A stretch of 28,278 nucleotides of DNA from Oscillospiraceae bacterium (GCA_020025515.1 JAHHRZ010000023.1:1-28278); one strand, 5' to 3'. Shown: positions 16,024 through 24,117, counted from the first letter of the stretch. Translations and numbers: made by a program. Notes: a model not told the origin generated them from the letters alone.

Positions 16024-16170
16024 CATCTTTTTTTTGCACGGCAGTGATATAAATTTCATGGACCAGGTCTGAAGCTTTTCAGGGACGCTTGGAATCAAAG
16101 CCGAGAGATTCCGCAGATCTGCGGTTGGCACCGGCAATGGCGGATTCTTCGCCTGACATGAGGCACTCCA

Positions 16171-16191
16171 TCTGTGCACCATTTGCACAGA
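16171..16191. promoter_or_regulatory. Inverted repeat upstream of the nnrD promoter, candidate operator
   Basis: TCTGTGCA (16171-16178), five bases, TGCACAGA (16184-16191): perfect 8-bp arms, ending 17 bases before the -35 box of the nnrD promoter. It shares the TGTGCA core with the palindrome in the divergent lipoprotein promoter, so one regulator could bind both. It has no T-run and is not a terminator. Confidence 0.45.
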
Positions 16192-16208
16192 AAAGGGCTT
16201 TTTTTCCC

Positions 16209-16237
16209 TTGCAAGGAGGAAGCAAAAGGGGTATGAT
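16209..16237 (+). promoter_or_regulatory. Promoter of the nnrD, lipoprotein, alr, mazF unit
   Basis: -35 TTGCAA (16209-16214), 17 bases, -10 TATGAT (16232-16237), with transcription starting near 16244 and a leader of about 23 bases. An AAGGG/CCCTT mini-hairpin overlaps the -35. Confidence 0.65.
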
Positions 16238-16266
16238 AAAGAAAATTTACAGGGGAGGGAAACATC

Positions 16267-17112
16267 ATGGAAAAAGTAGTTCCGGATGCCCAATGGGTGC
16301 ACAAGCTGCTTCCGGACCGGGACCCTTGGGCCCATAAGGGGAACTTTGGAAAGATCCTTCTGCTGTGCGGCAGTGTGGGCTATACGGGAGCGGCGGCACT
16401 GGCAGCCCGGGCGGCGGTGCGGGCAGGAGCCGGTCTGGTCTTTCTGGGGGTGCCGGAGAAAATCTATGCCATTGAGGCGGTGAAGCTGGACGAGCCCATT
16501 GTGTTTCCGCTGCCGGATGAAAACGGCAAGCTGTCCCGGAAGGCGCTGGAAGAGATTCTGCCCCGGCTGAAAACTGTGGATGCCTGCCTCATTGGCCCGG
16601 GGCTGGGACAGTCTGAGGGCGTGTTTCAGGTGGTGTCCACGGTTCTGCGGGAAGGGACTTGTCCCATTATTTTGGACGCCGATGGTATAAATGTCATGGC
16701 GGCGCATAAGGATTTATTGCGCGAGCGGACAGGCACTACCATTCTGACCCCCCATGATGGAGAATTTGCCCGGCTGAAAATGCCCGGACAGAACCGGCTG
16801 GAGGACACCATGGCTCTGGCCCGGGAATTGGGAGCCATTGTGTTGAGAAAAGGACACCGAACCCTCATCACTGACGGAACCCGGGTCTATGAAAACACCA
16901 CGGGAAATCCCGGCATGGCAACCGGCGGCTCCGGGGATGTGCTGGCGGGACTTCTGACGGCTCTGGTGGGGCAGGGCATGGCACCTTTGGAGGCGGCGGC
17001 CTGTGCCGCATGGCTCCATGGAGCTGCCGGAGACCGATGTGCTCAGGAGCTGGGGCAGTATGGAATGACCCCTACGGATATGGTGCAGGTTTTGCCGCGA
17101 CTGCTGAAATAA
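16267..17112 (+). CDS. nnrD: ADP-dependent NAD(P)H-hydrate dehydratase
   Basis: A 281-residue cytoplasmic repair enzyme that converts S-NAD(P)HX, the damaged hydrated form of NAD(P)H, back to NAD(P)H with ADP as energy source. It has the YjeF C-terminal/ribokinase-like fold: GNFGKILLLCGSVGYTGAAALA (25-46), LIGPGLG (112-118), DADGIN (139-144), LTPHDGEFARL (158-168) and the nucleotide/anion-hole motif NPGMATGGSGDVLAGLL (217-233) with the catalytic aspartate. Only the dehydratase domain is present, as in Bacillus YxkO; the epimerase domain is not in this window. GGGGAGGG lies about seven bases before the ATG. It is first in a unit with a lipoprotein, alr and mazF. Confidence 0.94.
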   Translation: MEKVVPDAQWVHKLLPDRDPWAHKGNFGKILLLCGSVGYTGAAALAARAAVRAGAGLVFLGVPEKIYAIEAVKLDEPIVFPLPDENGKLSRKALEEILPRLKTVDACLIGPGLGQSEGVFQVVSTVLREGTCPIILDADGINVMAAHKDLLRERTGTTILTPHDGEFARLKMPGQNRLEDTMALARELGAIVLRKGHRTLITDGTRVYENTTGNPGMATGGSGDVLAGLLTALVGQGMAPLEAAACAAWLHGAAGDRCAQELGQYGMTPTDMVQVLPRLLK

Positions 17113-17125
17113 AGGTGGTTGCCAC

Positions 17126-17701
17126 ATGGGAAAAATCAAAATCTGGCTGCTGCTGCCGATGCTTGTGCTCCTGACCGGATGCGGGGAAAAGGCATCGGGA
17201 CAGGTGGAGGCGGCCATGGACTTCCGCAGTACACTGCTGGGGGCAAACGGGTGCAGCTTTACCGGGAAAATTACCGCAGACTATGGAGATCATGTGTGGG
17301 AATTTACGGTGGACTGCGACGCGGACGGGGAAGGGAACCTGGCTTTTGAGGTGGTGGAACCGGAGGCCATAGCCGGAATCACGGGGACGGTGGAGGCCCA
17401 GGGAGGAACGCTCACCTTTGACGGCAAGGCTCTGGGCTTTGGCCTGCTGGCAGAGAATCGGATCAGCCCTGCCTCCTGCCCCTATATGGTGGCAAGGAGC
17501 TGGTGCACCGGGTTTATTTCCTCTGCCGGCTATGATGACAGCGGCCTTCGCATGACGGTGGAGACCACCTTTGATGAGCGTCCCCTGACGGTGGACACCT
17601 GGCTGGATCGGGAAAAAGGGGTACCGATTTTTTCCGAAGTGTGCTATAATAGAGAACGAATCCTTTGGATGTCTATTTCTGAATTTGAATTCGATACATA
17701 A
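17126..17701 (+). CDS. Small putative lipoprotein
   Basis: A 191-residue lipoprotein with signal peptide MGKIKIWLLLPMLVLLTGC (lipobox LLTGC, Cys19). The rest is mostly beta-strand-like with no recognised catalytic motif. The first strands (GCSFTGKITADYGDHVWEFTVDCDADG) and the layout of about 170 mature residues recall LolA/LppX-like folds, but this is weak. AAAGGTGG (17111-17118) overlaps the nnrD stop codon and serves as ribosome site, so the two genes are cotranscribed. The next gene, alr, starts 11 bases after it. Clostridial genomes often place a small lipoprotein beside alr (recollection); its function is unknown. Confidence 0.87.
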   Translation: MGKIKIWLLLPMLVLLTGCGEKASGQVEAAMDFRSTLLGANGCSFTGKITADYGDHVWEFTVDCDADGEGNLAFEVVEPEAIAGITGTVEAQGGTLTFDGKALGFGLLAENRISPASCPYMVARSWCTGFISSAGYDDSGLRMTVETTFDERPLTVDTWLDREKGVPIFSEVCYNRERILWMSISEFEFDT

Positions 17702-17712
17702 CGGAGAACGCA

Positions 17713-18888
17713 ATGAAGTTACTGAAGAGAACCTGGGCAGATGTGTCTCTGGACAATCTGACCCATAATTATACGGTCCTGCGCCGGCAGGTTCCCGGAA
17801 GCTGCCGGTTTCTGGGGGTTGTAAAGGCGGATGCGTACGGCCACGGTGCAGTGCCGGTGAGCCACCATCTGGAGGAGCTGGGAGCGGAATTTCTGGCTGT
17901 GTCCAATTTGGAAGAGGCCATTCAGCTCCGGCGTGGAGGGGTCCGCCTGCCCATTCTGATTCTGGGCTATACCCCGGCGCTCTACGCCAGAGATATGGCG
18001 GAAATGAATGTCCGGCAGGAGGTCCACAGTCTGGCCTATGCCAGAGAGCTGGAGGCCCGGCTGGTGGGTACCGACTTCAGACTGAAAGTGCATTTGAAGC
18101 TGGATACGGGCATGGCCAGACTTGGCTTTTTCTGTCAGGAGGGAGAAAAGACCATGGATGAGCTCCTGACGGTGTGCACGCTTCCCCATTTGCAGGTGGA
18201 GGGAATGTTTACCCACTTCGCTGTGGCAGATTCTCTGGACCCTATGGATCGGGAATATACCGCCAATCAGTACCGGGAGTTTCACAGGTTTATCGATGGA
18301 ATGCAGGCCAAACATCTCCGCCCGGAGATCTGTCACTGCTGCAACAGCGGCGCTACCATCTTATACCCGGAGTATGCCATGGATATGATCCGTCCCGGGG
18401 TTGCCACCTATGGCATTGCCCCGGCCATGGAGCTGGAAGGGCGGCTGGACCTGCGGCCTCTGCTCACCTTACATACCAGCATTTCCCAGATCCGGCAGTA
18501 TCCTGCCGGGGTCTTTGTGAGCTATGGCAGAACCTATGAGACCAAAGAACCCAGAACCATTGCGGTGGTCTCCATTGGCTATGCCGACGGTCTGCCCCGG
18601 AAACTCTCCGGGAAGGTCCGGTTCCTGCTGCGGGGCGTGTCCGTTCCCGTGGTGGGCCGCATCTGCATGGATATGTGCATGGTGGACGTGACCGATGTGC
18701 CGGAGGCAAAGGTAGGGGACAAGATGACCGTTCTGGGAGCAGGCCAGGACCCCGCCATTGGGGTGTGCCAGATGGCCCGGGAGATGGACACCATCCCCTA
18801 TGAGCTTCTGTGCGGCATCAGCAAAAGAATTCCCCGGATCTATCTGGACGGGAAAAAGAGGACGGAAATTCTGCAATATATTGTTTAG
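17713..18888 (+). CDS. alr: Alanine racemase
   Basis: A 391-residue PLP enzyme making D-alanine for peptidoglycan. PLP binds K38 in VVKADAYGHG (36-45). The second catalytic residue is the tyrosine in VSYGRTYET (near residue 274), and SIGYADGLPR with RICMDMCMVDVTD in the C-terminal barrel completes the family signature. Length and motifs are normal. An ACGGAGAA ribosome site sits about seven bases before the ATG. In Bacillus and clostridia alr is typically followed by the mazEF-type module, and here mazF follows. Confidence 0.96.
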   Translation: MKLLKRTWADVSLDNLTHNYTVLRRQVPGSCRFLGVVKADAYGHGAVPVSHHLEELGAEFLAVSNLEEAIQLRRGGVRLPILILGYTPALYARDMAEMNVRQEVHSLAYARELEARLVGTDFRLKVHLKLDTGMARLGFFCQEGEKTMDELLTVCTLPHLQVEGMFTHFAVADSLDPMDREYTANQYREFHRFIDGMQAKHLRPEICHCCNSGATILYPEYAMDMIRPGVATYGIAPAMELEGRLDLRPLLTLHTSISQIRQYPAGVFVSYGRTYETKEPRTIAVVSIGYADGLPRKLSGKVRFLLRGVSVPVVGRICMDMCMVDVTDVPEAKVGDKMTVLGAGQDPAIGVCQMAREMDTIPYELLCGISKRIPRIYLDGKKRTEILQYIV

Positions 18889-18959
18889 GCTGGCATAAGA
18901 TAGATTGGGAGCGGGAACCGGTATAAATCCGGCGTCTGCGTGGGACAATAGAATCAGAG

Positions 18960-18987
18960 CCGCGTTACATAGAAAAAAGTGACGCGG
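18960..18987 (+). other. Hairpin between alr and mazF
   Basis: CCGCGTTAC (18960-18968) pairs with GTGACGCGG (18979-18987). The single mismatch is G-U only in plus RNA, so the structure fits the alr-mazF transcript. No T-run follows, so it is not a classical terminator; it may mark a processing or stability site. A second small stem, TCACG-GAG-CGTGA (18998-19010), places the mazF GGAG in its loop. Confidence 0.5.
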
Positions 18988-19015
18988 GAATGATTTCTCA
19001 CGGAGCGTGAAGCCT

Positions 19016-19372
19016 ATGGATTCCAATGTTAAACGGGGCGATATTTATTATGCGGACCTGAGCCCGGTGGTGGGCAGTGAGCAGGGGGGCACCAGACCGG
19101 TCCTCATCGTGCAGAACGATGTAGGAAACCGGCACTCTCCCACGGTCATTGCTGCCGCCATTACCAGTCAGACCGGAAAGGCCCGCCTGCCCACCCACAT
19201 CAACATCATCGGCAGCACCGTAGGACTGACCAAGGACTCGGTGATTCTCCTGGAACAGATCAGAACCATTGACAAGCGCCGCCTGCGGGAACATATGGGC
19301 CGTTTGGATGAGACCCAGATGAACCAGGTAGACAATGCAATCGCAGTGAGTTTTGGTCTGCACGGTTACTAA
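19016..19372 (+). CDS. mazF: MazF/EndoA-family mRNA endoribonuclease toxin
   Basis: A 118-residue PemK/MazF toxin close to Bacillus subtilis EndoA: VKRGDIYYADLSPVVGSEQGGTRPVLIVQND (5-35) and SVILLEQIRTIDKRRL (75-90). The expected catalytic arginine (R27 in GTRPVL) and threonine (T50 in AAAIT) are kept, so it should cleave single-stranded mRNA at short sites. The ATG at 19016 fits the family N-terminus and has GGAG ten bases upstream; a GTG at 19007 is too close to that site. The antitoxin gene usually found between alr and mazF is absent: the 127 bases between them hold no plausible reading frame. A 20-bp hairpin follows the stop codon. Confidence 0.94.
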   Translation: MDSNVKRGDIYYADLSPVVGSEQGGTRPVLIVQNDVGNRHSPTVIAAAITSQTGKARLPTHINIIGSTVGLTKDSVILLEQIRTIDKRRLREHMGRLDETQMNQVDNAIAVSFGLHGY

Positions 19373-19378
19373 GGGAAT

Positions 19379-19422
19379 AAAAAGCACCTCTTGCGCATAT
19401 TCATGCGTAGGAGGTGCTTTTT
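19379..19422 (+). terminator. 20-bp hairpin: mazF terminator that also buries the next gene's ribosome site
   Basis: AAAAAGCACCTC-TTGCGCAT (19379-19398) pairs with ATGCGTAG-GAGGTGCTTTTT (19403-19422) around the loop ATTC. All 20 pairs form on plus RNA, two as G-U. The 3' arm ends in TTTTT, as in an intrinsic terminator. It also contains AGGAGG (19409-19414), the only Shine-Dalgarno for the gene starting at ATG 19423, the very next base. Confidence 0.85.
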
Positions 19423-20022
19423 ATGGTATTGGAAGGAACATGGCCCGTGATTTACCAGGGCCGGACGGTTGGGCGCTGCACGGTGGAAAAGCGGGGCCTG
19501 TACGCCCATTTTTATTGTCAGGCCGGGCCGGAACGAGGTCTCGTTTTGCGCTTGATCCTGAGAAGTGAGGAAGGGACCATGCCCCTGGGGATTCCGCTGC
19601 CTCAGGATGGGGAGCTGGTACTTACCAAGAAGATTCCGGCAAAGCGGCTTCCCGATGGACAGACCTACCAGGTAGAGCTGGTGTCTGCCTATGAAGAGGC
19701 AGCACCCCTGCCGGAGAACACCCAAAAACCGCAGCCAGAGCCGGAACCGCAGTCTCAGCCGCAACCGCAACCGGAACCGCAACCGCAGCCGTTGCCGGAG
19801 CCTGAACCGGAACCAGAGCCGCAGCCGGAACCGGAACCGGAACCAGAGCCAGAGCCAGAACCGCAGCCGGAGCCAGAACCGGATTGGAACCCCAAACCGC
19901 AGCCGGTGATTCCCTATTCTCCCAACAGGCCCATTCCCGGTTTGGAGAATTTAGAGAAGCTGCGTGCCGCCGCCGATGAAAATGGAGTGATCCGCCTGTA
20001 CGCTGTCCCGGAAGAACTGTAG
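19423..20022 (+). CDS. Uncharacterised protein with Pro/Glu/Gln-rich repeat
   Basis: A 199-residue protein with no signal peptide. Residues 1-90 form a compact, strand-rich domain (GTWPVIYQGRTVGRCTVEKRG, then GLVLRLILRSEEGTMPLGIP) not recognised as a known family. Residues about 100-160 are a highly charged PEPEPQPQ-type repeat, followed by a 40-residue tail ending in LRAAADENGVIRLYAVPEEL. The ATG at 19423 is chosen over a GTG at 19414 because AGGAGG sits eight bases upstream, although that site is inside a strong hairpin. Codon use of the N-terminal domain fits the neighbouring genes, supporting a real gene. The Pro-rich arm suggests a spacer; function unknown. Confidence 0.72.
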   Translation: MVLEGTWPVIYQGRTVGRCTVEKRGLYAHFYCQAGPERGLVLRLILRSEEGTMPLGIPLPQDGELVLTKKIPAKRLPDGQTYQVELVSAYEEAAPLPENTQKPQPEPEPQSQPQPQPEPQPQPLPEPEPEPEPQPEPEPEPEPEPEPQPEPEPDWNPKPQPVIPYSPNRPIPGLENLEKLRAAADENGVIRLYAVPEEL

Positions 20023-20032
20023 GGCCTTTGTC

Positions 20033-20073
20033 AAAAAAATTGGGCCGCCTCACCTGTTGGTGGGACGGCCCAA
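20033..20073 (-). terminator. Terminator of the double-nucleotidase gene
   Basis: On the minus strand TTGGGCCG-TCCCACC, a short loop and GGTGAGG-CGGCCCAA are followed by TTTTTTT (20039-20033). The stem is long and G+C-rich. The plus strand has no T-run, so the 19423-20022 gene has no clear terminator of its own. Confidence 0.92.
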
Positions 20074-20094
20074 ACGGGACAAGTCTAAAGTTGC

Positions 20095-23000
20095 TTACTC
20101 AGCAGCGCCCAGGATCTTCCACTGGAATGTGGTGGTGGGATCAATGGTGCCCTGCTCGGTGATGTAGTCAGCCAGCAGGTTGCGGGCCTGACCCTTGTCT
20201 TCGCCCTGCTTCATGTCATACTGCGTGGAGTAGATGACACGGTCGGGGTCGTTGGGGGTGAAGTCACAGCCGTGTGCGTTCAGGTAGGCGATGTAGTCGC
20301 CGCCGCCGTTGTAGCGGTAGTTGTTCAGAACCACGGTGAACGCAAAGTCGTCTGCAACGGGTTCGCCCTTGTAGGTCATGGTAACACGGTCGCCCTCGGG
20401 CTTGGAAGGATCGATCTCGTAGTAGAAGCCTTCGCCATTGATGACATCATAGTAGGTGAGGCCGCCCTTGATAGTAACGGTACCGTCTTCGGCCAGCTGT
20501 ACCTTGGAAGCGGAGTACTCCAGCCAGGTGTCAACTTCCTTGCCGGTCATGGTGATCTGGTAGAACCAGTTCTCATAGCGGTACAGGCGGTACATGTCGC
20601 CCAGCATGACCTGACCCTTGGCGATGAGGTTTTCGGCATTGCCGGAGGTCAGAGGAGCGGTAATGGACAGCATTGCGGGAACATCATCGGTGTTGTCCTC
20701 GGGGGTATTCTCGCCGGTGCGGTCATAAGCGCCCCAGAGCTGAACCTTGTTGACCAGCTCGACAAAAGCGGAGGGGCCGCCGCCCAGATTGGCGGAGGTG
20801 AAGTCACCGGAAGCGTTGCCGATGGGCTTGAGCATGTAATCCTTCCAGGTAGCTTCTTCGTAGGGCTTCAGAGCGGCTTCGAGTTCGGTGTCTACCTCGT
20901 AGTTGGGAGCCCACTTGTAATCCGCACCCTTGGTGGCGATATCAACCATCTCGGGCTTTACGCTGCACTGGCCGGAGATGCTGCTGACCGTGATACGGGC
21001 AGTGCCGACAGCGGCACACTTGGTGGAGGGGGAAACGATGGGGATTTCCTTGCCGTCCTTGTTCTGAACCTCGGTAATGCCATAGCGGTGCTCGTGGCCG
21101 GAGATGATCAGATCAATGGTATTGGTCTCGGCAATGAGACGGGCCATGTAGTCGGACTCGGGATCGCTGTCAATACCGGAGTGGCTGGCAACGACAATGA
21201 CATCAGCCTTTTCGGTGAGCTCGGCCTCATAGTGCTTGTAGGTTTCGATGGGGTTGGCGAAGTAGATGCCCTTCCAGTTTTCGGGGCTATCCCACTTGGG
21301 GACATTGGGGTTGCCAATGCCCAGGACCGCAACGGTGATGCCGTCAAAGTCGTACAGTTCATAAGGAGCATAGCCCTTCCAGGTGGCCCAGTCCTTCTGC
21401 TCGTCAGAGTTGGTCTCTGCGGCCAGATAGTTGGCACAGGAAACGGCAACCTGAGACTCGGTCTCGGTGGATTCGCTGGTCAGATAATCCAGACGGGAGT
21501 TCAGGATTTTGAGACCATAGTTGAATTCGTGATTGCCGGGGACAAACATGTCATAGTCCATCATACGCAGGGCCTTCATGGCAGGGTCCTGCTCTTCGGG
21601 CTTGTTGAAGCAGTAGTAATAGGTCATGGGGGTGCCCTGGAGCAGGTCGCCGCAGTCCATCAGCAGGGTGTTTTCAAACTGTTCCCGCATGGACTTGACA
21701 TAGGTAGCAACCCGGGTCAGGGACTGGTGATAGGTGCCGGAGGCGGAAGCGTCGGCGGTGTAGTCGGTTGCATAGAGCTGACCGTGGATATCGGAGGTGC
21801 TCATGAGGAACACCTCGGTGCCGTTGTTGTAAAAACGATACAGAACGGTGACGAACTGAGCACGGTTGGACAGGCCTCTGGGCTTCAGCAGCTCAGGAGT
21901 TACGCCGTTGACCAGCTCCACGGAGACAGCCCACTTCATTGCATCCTGTGCATAGGGCATGACCTGCTTGGCGTCCTGGAAGTTCAGCTCAGCGGAAGCG
22001 GAAACATCATATCCGCAGTGCTTGGCATAGCGGTAGAACATGGTGACCATTTCCTGACGGGAAACAGCCTGGGTGGGACGGAACTTGCCATCCTCATAGC
22101 CGGTGACGATATCGTTGGCGGCGGCCCAGTTCACAGCGGTCTCATAGTAGGAGCCTTCTGTAAGGTCGGGGAAGGAAGCGGTTTTCTCCACGGCGGGCTC
22201 ACCCTCCATACGGTACAGGACAGTGGCCACCATGGCACGATTCAGGGTGTTGTAGGGGGCGAAATGGGTGGTGTCAATGCCCTTGATGAAGCCCTGTTCA
22301 AAGGCGAAGGCTGCGGGCTCGCTGTAGTAGCGGTCCTGGGGCACATCTACAAAGGGGAGTCCCTCATAGGTGATACGGCCGCTGCCGTTGATGTCGGAAT
22401 AGGCTTCGCCTACCACGCCGTTCAGATGGTCACGGATGTAGGTAATCAGAACCAGATTGTCCGCCATGACATCCTTTTCAATGACCTTGTTGTCCATGAA
22501 CATGTTGATGCCGTCGCCGCCGCTGAGCAGCATATAGTTGTGGGAAGCCAGGCTGTAGGTGGCATCGAGGTCGATGGGCTCGTATGTATTGTCCTTGTTG
22601 AGGACCTGCACATTCTTCACACGGCGCGCGCCTGCAACTTCCACAAACATCTTGTCGTCGTCCAGCACAACGGTGGAATCCACATTGGTGTCGATGGTGT
22701 ACTTGAGGCCGGAGACCTGAAGGAAGCCGCCGTTTGCGTCAGGGGCGGAACGGGAAGCCATTTCCAGCGCGTCCACGATCTCCTGACCAGTGGCCTCAAC
22801 GGAGCAGGCGGTGTTACCGAAGGGATGGACTGCAATCACATCGCCGTAGGTGATATCGCCTTCGGGGATATCGGCACGGATACCGCCGCCGTTGACGAAG
22901 GCGATATCTGTTTTCATAATGGCGCGGTAGGCATCGGCGCAGAGGTCACCCAGATTGGTTTCCTGGCTGCGGATGAGACGGTTGCCGGAGGTGGGATTGT

Positions 23001-24024
23001 TTACAGCCAGAGCGACCTCTGTCTTTGCAACGACCTCGTTGAGCTTGTCTTCAAACTGAGACTGGATATTTTTGATGTGCGCATCGGTTGCGGCATCCAC
23101 CTCGGTGTAGTTGCTTACCAGCTCGGAGGTGATTTTGCCATCGGCAGAAATGGTCATCTTGCCGATGTTCATGAGCTTGGTGCCGGTGGAGGAGAGAAGG
23201 ACGTCGTTGCCTTCCTTATCCTTCACGATCTGGCCCTCAATGGTGCTGTGGGAGTGGCCGTCGATCATTGCGTCGAAGCCGGTGGTGTTTGCGATCACAT
23301 CGGTGGAGCGCCAGGGAGCGGACTGCTCATCAACGCCCAGGTGGCCCAGACCAATGATGTAGTCAGCGCCCTCTTTCTTTGCGGCATCCACGGACTTCTG
23401 CACTGCGTCATACAGCTCCTGACCGTCGCCGCCCTGGCAGAAACCATAGATATAATTGCCGTTCTCATCCTGGAAGTAGGTGGGAGTGGACTTGGTAATG
23501 GTCTCAGGGGTGGCGATGCCCACATAGGCAACCTTCACATCGCCGTAGGTCTCAATGGCATAGGCATCGGCTACGGTCTTATTGGTGCGCAGATCCATGA
23601 AGTTGCAGGAGAGGTATTTGGCCTTGGACGCAGTCAGAAGAGACAGGGCCTTGTCCATGCCATAGTCGAATTCATGGTTGCCATAGGTGGCGAAATCATA
23701 GCCCACATAGTTCATGATATCCACCAGATAGTCACCATTCGACAGGGTGCCAATGGCTTCGCCCTGGATGGCGTCACCGGCGTCTACCAGGACCACATTG
23801 TTGTGGGTGGCCTCCATTGCCTTCTTATAGGCTGCCAGATTGGCATAGCCCATGGAGCCCTTGGGCTTATCCGCGTCTACGCCGCAGTGCACATCATTGG
23901 TGTACAGGATTACAATGTCATCCGACTTGGTTTCGGCAGCGAAAGCCATGGTCGGAAGCACGGTAAGAACCATCACCAGTGCCAGCAGCACAGACAAAAC
24001 ACGATTGGAAATCTTACTTCTCAT
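20095..24024 (-). CDS. Secreted double nucleotidase/cyclic phosphodiesterase with central SLH domains
   Basis: A 1309-residue exported enzyme. The signal peptide ends near FAA30. Module 1 (35-550) is a 5'-nucleotidase: metal ligands in NDVH (D44, H46), DAGDAIQG (D84), GNHEFDYG (N116, H117), H228 and DGHSH (H257, H259), then a C-terminal nucleotide-binding domain with VNGGGIRADIP (377-387). Three SLH domains follow (about 556-730). Module 2 (738-1305) repeats the metallophosphatase pattern in SDIHG, CGDLLQG, GNHEFNYG, SHSG and GHEHR, with a CpdB-like C-terminal domain (GDMYRLYRYEN, 1142-1152). It should dephosphorylate extracellular nucleotides and 2',3'-cyclic nucleotides at the wall. Bacillus YfkN also joins such modules, but not with SLH between them. 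AAGGAGGA precedes the ATG at six bases. Confidence 0.93.
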   Translation of the reverse strand: MRSKISNRVLSVLLALVMVLTVLPTMAFAAETKSDDIVILYTNDVHCGVDADKPKGSMGYANLAAYKKAMEATHNNVVLVDAGDAIQGEAIGTLSNGDYLVDIMNYVGYDFATYGNHEFDYGMDKALSLLTASKAKYLSCNFMDLRTNKTVADAYAIETYGDVKVAYVGIATPETITKSTPTYFQDENGNYIYGFCQGGDGQELYDAVQKSVDAAKKEGADYIIGLGHLGVDEQSAPWRSTDVIANTTGFDAMIDGHSHSTIEGQIVKDKEGNDVLLSSTGTKLMNIGKMTISADGKITSELVSNYTEVDAATDAHIKNIQSQFEDKLNEVVAKTEVALAVNNPTSGNRLIRSQETNLGDLCADAYRAIMKTDIAFVNGGGIRADIPEGDITYGDVIAVHPFGNTACSVEATGQEIVDALEMASRSAPDANGGFLQVSGLKYTIDTNVDSTVVLDDDKMFVEVAGARRVKNVQVLNKDNTYEPIDLDATYSLASHNYMLLSGGDGINMFMDNKVIEKDVMADNLVLITYIRDHLNGVVGEAYSDINGSGRITYEGLPFVDVPQDRYYSEPAAFAFEQGFIKGIDTTHFAPYNTLNRAMVATVLYRMEGEPAVEKTASFPDLTEGSYYETAVNWAAANDIVTGYEDGKFRPTQAVSRQEMVTMFYRYAKHCGYDVSASAELNFQDAKQVMPYAQDAMKWAVSVELVNGVTPELLKPRGLSNRAQFVTVLYRFYNNGTEVFLMSTSDIHGQLYATDYTADASASGTYHQSLTRVATYVKSMREQFENTLLMDCGDLLQGTPMTYYYCFNKPEEQDPAMKALRMMDYDMFVPGNHEFNYGLKILNSRLDYLTSESTETESQVAVSCANYLAAETNSDEQKDWATWKGYAPYELYDFDGITVAVLGIGNPNVPKWDSPENWKGIYFANPIETYKHYEAELTEKADVIVVASHSGIDSDPESDYMARLIAETNTIDLIISGHEHRYGITEVQNKDGKEIPIVSPSTKCAAVGTARITVSSISGQCSVKPEMVDIATKGADYKWAPNYEVDTELEAALKPYEEATWKDYMLKPIGNASGDFTSANLGGGPSAFVELVNKVQLWGAYDRTGENTPEDNTDDVPAMLSITAPLTSGNAENLIAKGQVMLGDMYRLYRYENWFYQITMTGKEVDTWLEYSASKVQLAEDGTVTIKGGLTYYDVINGEGFYYEIDPSKPEGDRVTMTYKGEPVADDFAFTVVLNNYRYNGGGDYIAYLNAHGCDFTPNDPDRVIYSTQYDMKQGEDKGQARNLLADYITEQGTIDPTTTFQWKILGAAE

Positions 24025-24061
24025 GTTACATCCTCCTTAAAATGATCGAATAAACTTTCAT

Positions 24062-24082
24062 GAAAGCCGGGATATGGCTTTC
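24062..24082 (-). promoter_or_regulatory. Hairpin at the 5' end of the double-nucleotidase mRNA
   Basis: GAAAGCC-ATATCCC-GGCTTTC on the minus strand is a perfect 7-bp stem. The promoter at 24089-24117 predicts transcription starting near 24082, so the mRNA would open with this stem. CTTTCATGAAAG overlaps the 3' arm and could form a competing small stem. Confidence 0.55.
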
Positions 24083-24088
24083 GTTTCC

Positions 24089-24117
24089 ATTTTATCAAAT
24101 ATATGCCACTATTTCAA
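24089..24117 (-). promoter_or_regulatory. Promoter of the double-nucleotidase gene
   Basis: On the minus strand: -35 TTGAAA (24112-24117), 17 bases, -10 TAAAAT (24089-24094), each one base from consensus. The leader is about 58 bases. The 279-base gap 24025-24303 is A+T-rich and otherwise holds only the terminator of the upstream gene. Confidence 0.78.

Noticed and set aside
15827..16039. Minus-strand 70-codon frame ending at the lipoprotein ribosome site
   Set aside because: Its start lies upstream of the mapped promoter, internal starts have no ribosome site and it resembles nothing; it is better read as leader RNA.
16003..16304. Minus-strand reading frames across the nnrD promoter region
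   Set aside because: No start with a ribosome site and no domain; the region holds promoters and dyads instead.
20272..24045. Long plus-strand open frame of 1257 codons opposite the double nucleotidase
   Set aside because: It is an antisense shadow produced by the biased codon use of the minus gene. It has repetitive Gly/Val/Ile composition and no domain, and the minus frame carries clear catalytic motifs.
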